Assembly: GCF_008802405.1 (NCBI RefSeq)
Contig: NZ_VZDO01000003.1
Span: 295,392 to 359,391, forward strand
DNA from: Plantimonas leprariae
Lineage (GTDB): Bacteria; Pseudomonadota; Alphaproteobacteria; Rhizobiales; Rhizobiaceae
DNA: 64,000 nt
Reading direction: 5' to 3'
Each line of letters begins with the position of its first letter. Position 1 is the stretch's first letter. Under the pieces are notes generated by a model. It was given only the letters and a program-made list of their open reading frames with translations. It searched no databases and was not told the origin of the DNA. Positions 62,163 through 64,000 of this stretch are shown one piece after another. The translations under genes were made by a program, and so were the position numbers.

Positions 62163-64000
62163 ATGCCTGATCCCCTGTCGTTTCTCGCCGGCGGCGGTGA
62201 AGCGGCCCGCATGATCCGCGAGCGCGACTGGTCCGGGCATCCGCTCGGCAGGCCCGAGACCTGGCCGGACGCCTTCCGGTCGGCGCTGAGCCTCGTGCTC
62301 AACTCGCCGGAATCGATGATCCTCGCCTGGGGGCCGGACTTAAGCTTCTTCTTCAACGACACCTACTTCCCGCTGCTCGGGCCGCGGCTGCCCTGGGCGA
62401 TGGGCGAGCGGTTCGACAAGGTCTGGGCGGACGGCTGGGAACAGGCGAAGCCCATCATCGACGCGGCCTTCGCGGGGGAAAGCCGCCGCTTCGTCGACCT
62501 GCCCTGGAAGCTCGGCACCGACCGGGGCGCGGCCGACACCTGGTGGTCGTTCTCCTATTCGCGCGTGCTTGGCCCCGACGGCGAGGTCGCGGGCCTGTTC
62601 ATCTTCACCAACGAGACCACCGACCGCGTCCTCGGCGAGGCGGCGCTGCGGGACAGCCGACAGCGGCTGGAAGCCGCGATGGCGGAGCTGGGCGAGCTGA
62701 ACGCCACGCTGACGACCCAGGTCGAGGAGCGCACGCGCGACCGCAACAGCCTCTGGGAGCTCTCCTCCGACATCATGCTGCGCTGCGGCTTCGACGGCCG
62801 CATCCTGGCGGTGAACCCGGCCTGGACCGACGTCCTCGGCTGGCGCGAGGACGAGCTGATCGGGCACACCGTCTTCGAGTTCGTCCACCCGGACGACCTC
62901 GATCGGACGGAAGAGGGCGCGGAAGCCTCCTCGACCGGACACGCCTATCGCCGCTTCGACAACCGCTACCGCCACAAGGACGGCTCCTGGCGCTGGATCA
63001 GCTGGTCGACGGTGCCGGACGAGAACGCGATCAACGCGGTCGGCCGCGACTCGACGCAGGAGCGCGCCGCCACGCAGGAGCGCGACCGGACCTGGGCGCT
63101 GTCGCCCGTCCTGAAGATGGTGGTCGGCGGCGACGGCACCGTGCTCACCGTCAATCCCGGCTTCACCAAGGCGCTCGGCTGGACGGCGGAGGACGCCGTC
63201 GGGCGGCCGGTCACGGCCCTGATGCCGCCGGACGAGCGGGACGCGAGCGCCGACCGCCGCGCCCGCCTCGCCGCTGGCGAGACGCTCGGCGAGTACCGGA
63301 TCACGCTCCTCGCCAAGGACGGCAGCCGGCGTCGCATCGCCTGGACGACGGTGTTCGAGAACGGCGTCATCTTCGCCTTCGGGCGCGACGTGACGGTCGA
63401 GATCGAGCAGGCCGAAGCTCTCGCCCGCTCGGAGGAGCAGTTGCGTCAATCGCAGAAGATGGAGGCTGTGGGGCAGTTGACGGGTGGTCTGGCGCACGAC
63501 TTCAACAACCTCCTGGCGGGGATCTCGGGCTCGCTGGAGCTGATGGAGGCGCGGATCGCGCAGGGGCGCGTCGCCGAACTCGATCGCTACATCGCGGCGG
63601 CCGGCGGCGCGGCGCGGCGGGCGGCGGCCCTGACGCACCGGCTGCTGGCGTTCTCGCGGCGCCAGACGCTGGACCCCAAGCCCACCGACGTGAACCGCCT
63701 CGTCGCCGGCATGGAGGAGCTGGTGCGCCGCACCGTCGGGCCGCAGATCGCGCTCGACACTGCGGCCGAGCCGGCGCTCTGGCCGACGCTGGTCGACCCG
63801 AACCAGCTGGAGAACGCCCTTCTCAACCTCTGCATCAACGCCAGAGACGCCATGCCGGACGGCGGCCGCCTCCTGATCGAGACCACGAACCGCCGGCTCG
63901 ACCCGCGCGCCTCGACCGAGCGCGACATGGCGCCCGGCGAGTACGTGGTGATGGCGGTGTCGGACAACGGCACCGGCATGACGCCGGAGGTGGTGGAGCG
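62163..64000 (+). CDS. PAS-domain sensor histidine kinase, N-terminal part (runs off the window)
   Basis: The first 612 residues of a signalling kinase; the end is outside the window. The N-terminus (MIRERDWSGHPLGRPETWPDAFRSALSLVLNSPESMILAWGPDLSFFFNDTYFPLLG) is the GAF/PAS-like module common in alphaproteobacterial hybrid kinases. A coiled linker and two PAS domains follow (SSDIMLRCGFDGRILAVNPAWTDVLGW about 200-310; VLKMVVGGDGTVLTVNPGFTKALGW about 315-420). The HisKA domain reads QKMEAVGQLTGGLAHDFNNLLAGISGSLELM with phospho-acceptor His445, then an ATPase domain with N-box NLCINARDAMPDGG and G1 VSDNGTGM. A response-receiver domain may follow. GAGGAG precedes the ATG. Confidence 0.9.
   Translation, partial: MPDPLSFLAGGGEAARMIRERDWSGHPLGRPETWPDAFRSALSLVLNSPESMILAWGPDLSFFFNDTYFPLLGPRLPWAMGERFDKVWADGWEQAKPIIDAAFAGESRRFVDLPWKLGTDRGAADTWWSFSYSRVLGPDGEVAGLFIFTNETTDRVLGEAALRDSRQRLEAAMAELGELNATLTTQVEERTRDRNSLWELSSDIMLRCGFDGRILAVNPAWTDVLGWREDELIGHTVFEFVHPDDLDRTEEGAEASSTGHAYRRFDNRYRHKDGSWRWISWSTVPDENAINAVGRDSTQERAATQERDRTWALSPVLKMVVGGDGTVLTVNPGFTKALGWTAEDAVGRPVTALMPPDERDASADRRARLAAGETLGEYRITLLAKDGSRRRIAWTTVFENGVIFAFGRDVTVEIEQAEALARSEEQLRQSQKMEAVGQLTGGLAHDFNNLLAGISGSLELMEARIAQGRVAELDRYIAAAGGAARRAAALTHRLLAFSRRQTLDPKPTDVNRLVAGMEELVRRTVGPQIALDTAAEPALWPTLVDPNQLENALLNLCINARDAMPDGGRLLIETTNRRLDPRASTERDMAPGEYVVMAVSDNGTGMTPEVVE

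Overview
This is a very GC-rich, gene-dense bacterial chromosome segment. Everything points to an alphaproteobacterium, most likely a Hyphomicrobiales (rhizobiales)-type organism; I cannot name the genus. The support is an alphaproteobacterial SOS box (GAAC-N7-GAAC) before an imuA-imuB-dnaE2 mutasome, full CtrA boxes (TTAA-N7-TTAA) before ftsK and a small gene, the DUF2849-cysI-DUF934-cysH-cysD-cysN sulfate operon, a DUF1127-like/LysR pair, and leuB, leuD and asd close together. A perfect 18-bp palindrome at 46881-46898 contains the ParB-binding parS consensus, so the window probably lies in the replication-origin half of the main chromosome. No rRNA, tRNA, CRISPR array, prophage or intact insertion sequence was seen.

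Layout. 1-9.1 kb: end of a GGDEF protein, an FdhF/YdeP-type molybdoenzyme, an L,D-transpeptidase-like protein, an OmpR-type response regulator, a cyclic-nucleotide-binding-domain protein, a divergent XRE regulator/methyltransferase pair, an OmpA-type lipoprotein, and a membrane-bound AraC regulator divergent from a predicted lipoprotein. 9.1-13.5 kb: exonuclease III, a saccharopine-dehydrogenase-like enzyme divergent from its TetR regulator with two operators between them, a methyltransferase and a LolA-like protein. 13.6-18.9 kb: ftsK and glnK-amtB. 18.9-21.8 kb: a UbiH-type monooxygenase and a lone flagellin gene. 21.8-27.8 kb: the assimilatory sulfate reduction operon, translationally coupled almost throughout, whose CysN carries an unusual membrane-type C-terminal domain.

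27.8-39 kb: MarR regulator with a divergent DUF899-DUF1428-VOC run, asd, a 31-residue membrane protein, an MHS-type transporter, a higBA toxin-antitoxin pair directly behind leuB, an MscS-like protein, leuD, a RibD/DHFR-like reductase, a zincin-like protease and a small lipoprotein. 39-45.2 kb: the SOS mutasome (imuA, imuB, dnaE2) with in-frame repeats in imuA and repeats at the imuB/dnaE2 junction. 45.2-55.2 kb: an SH3 protein, PPK2, parS, a probable sulfur/D-amino-acid operon (LLM monooxygenase, D-cysteine desulfhydrase-like enzyme, racemase), an M19 dipeptidase, a WbpM/CapD-type sugar dehydratase, free-Met-(R)-sulfoxide reductase and an MFS exporter. 55.3-64 kb: many small poorly characterised proteins (acidic, Rmf-like, DUF1127-like, DUF2171, BrnA-like) interspersed with a DUF3095 protein, a proline-racemase-family enzyme, a GcvA-like LysR gene whose ribosome-binding site and start codon lie inside a perfect palindrome, a YihY membrane protein, and the start of a PAS histidine kinase running off the end.

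No single cassette looks like a wholly new multi-gene system. The most unusual items are the parS site, the palindrome over the LysR translation start, the CysN-membrane-domain fusion, the repeat expansions in the mutasome operon, and several well-formed operators in divergent promoters.
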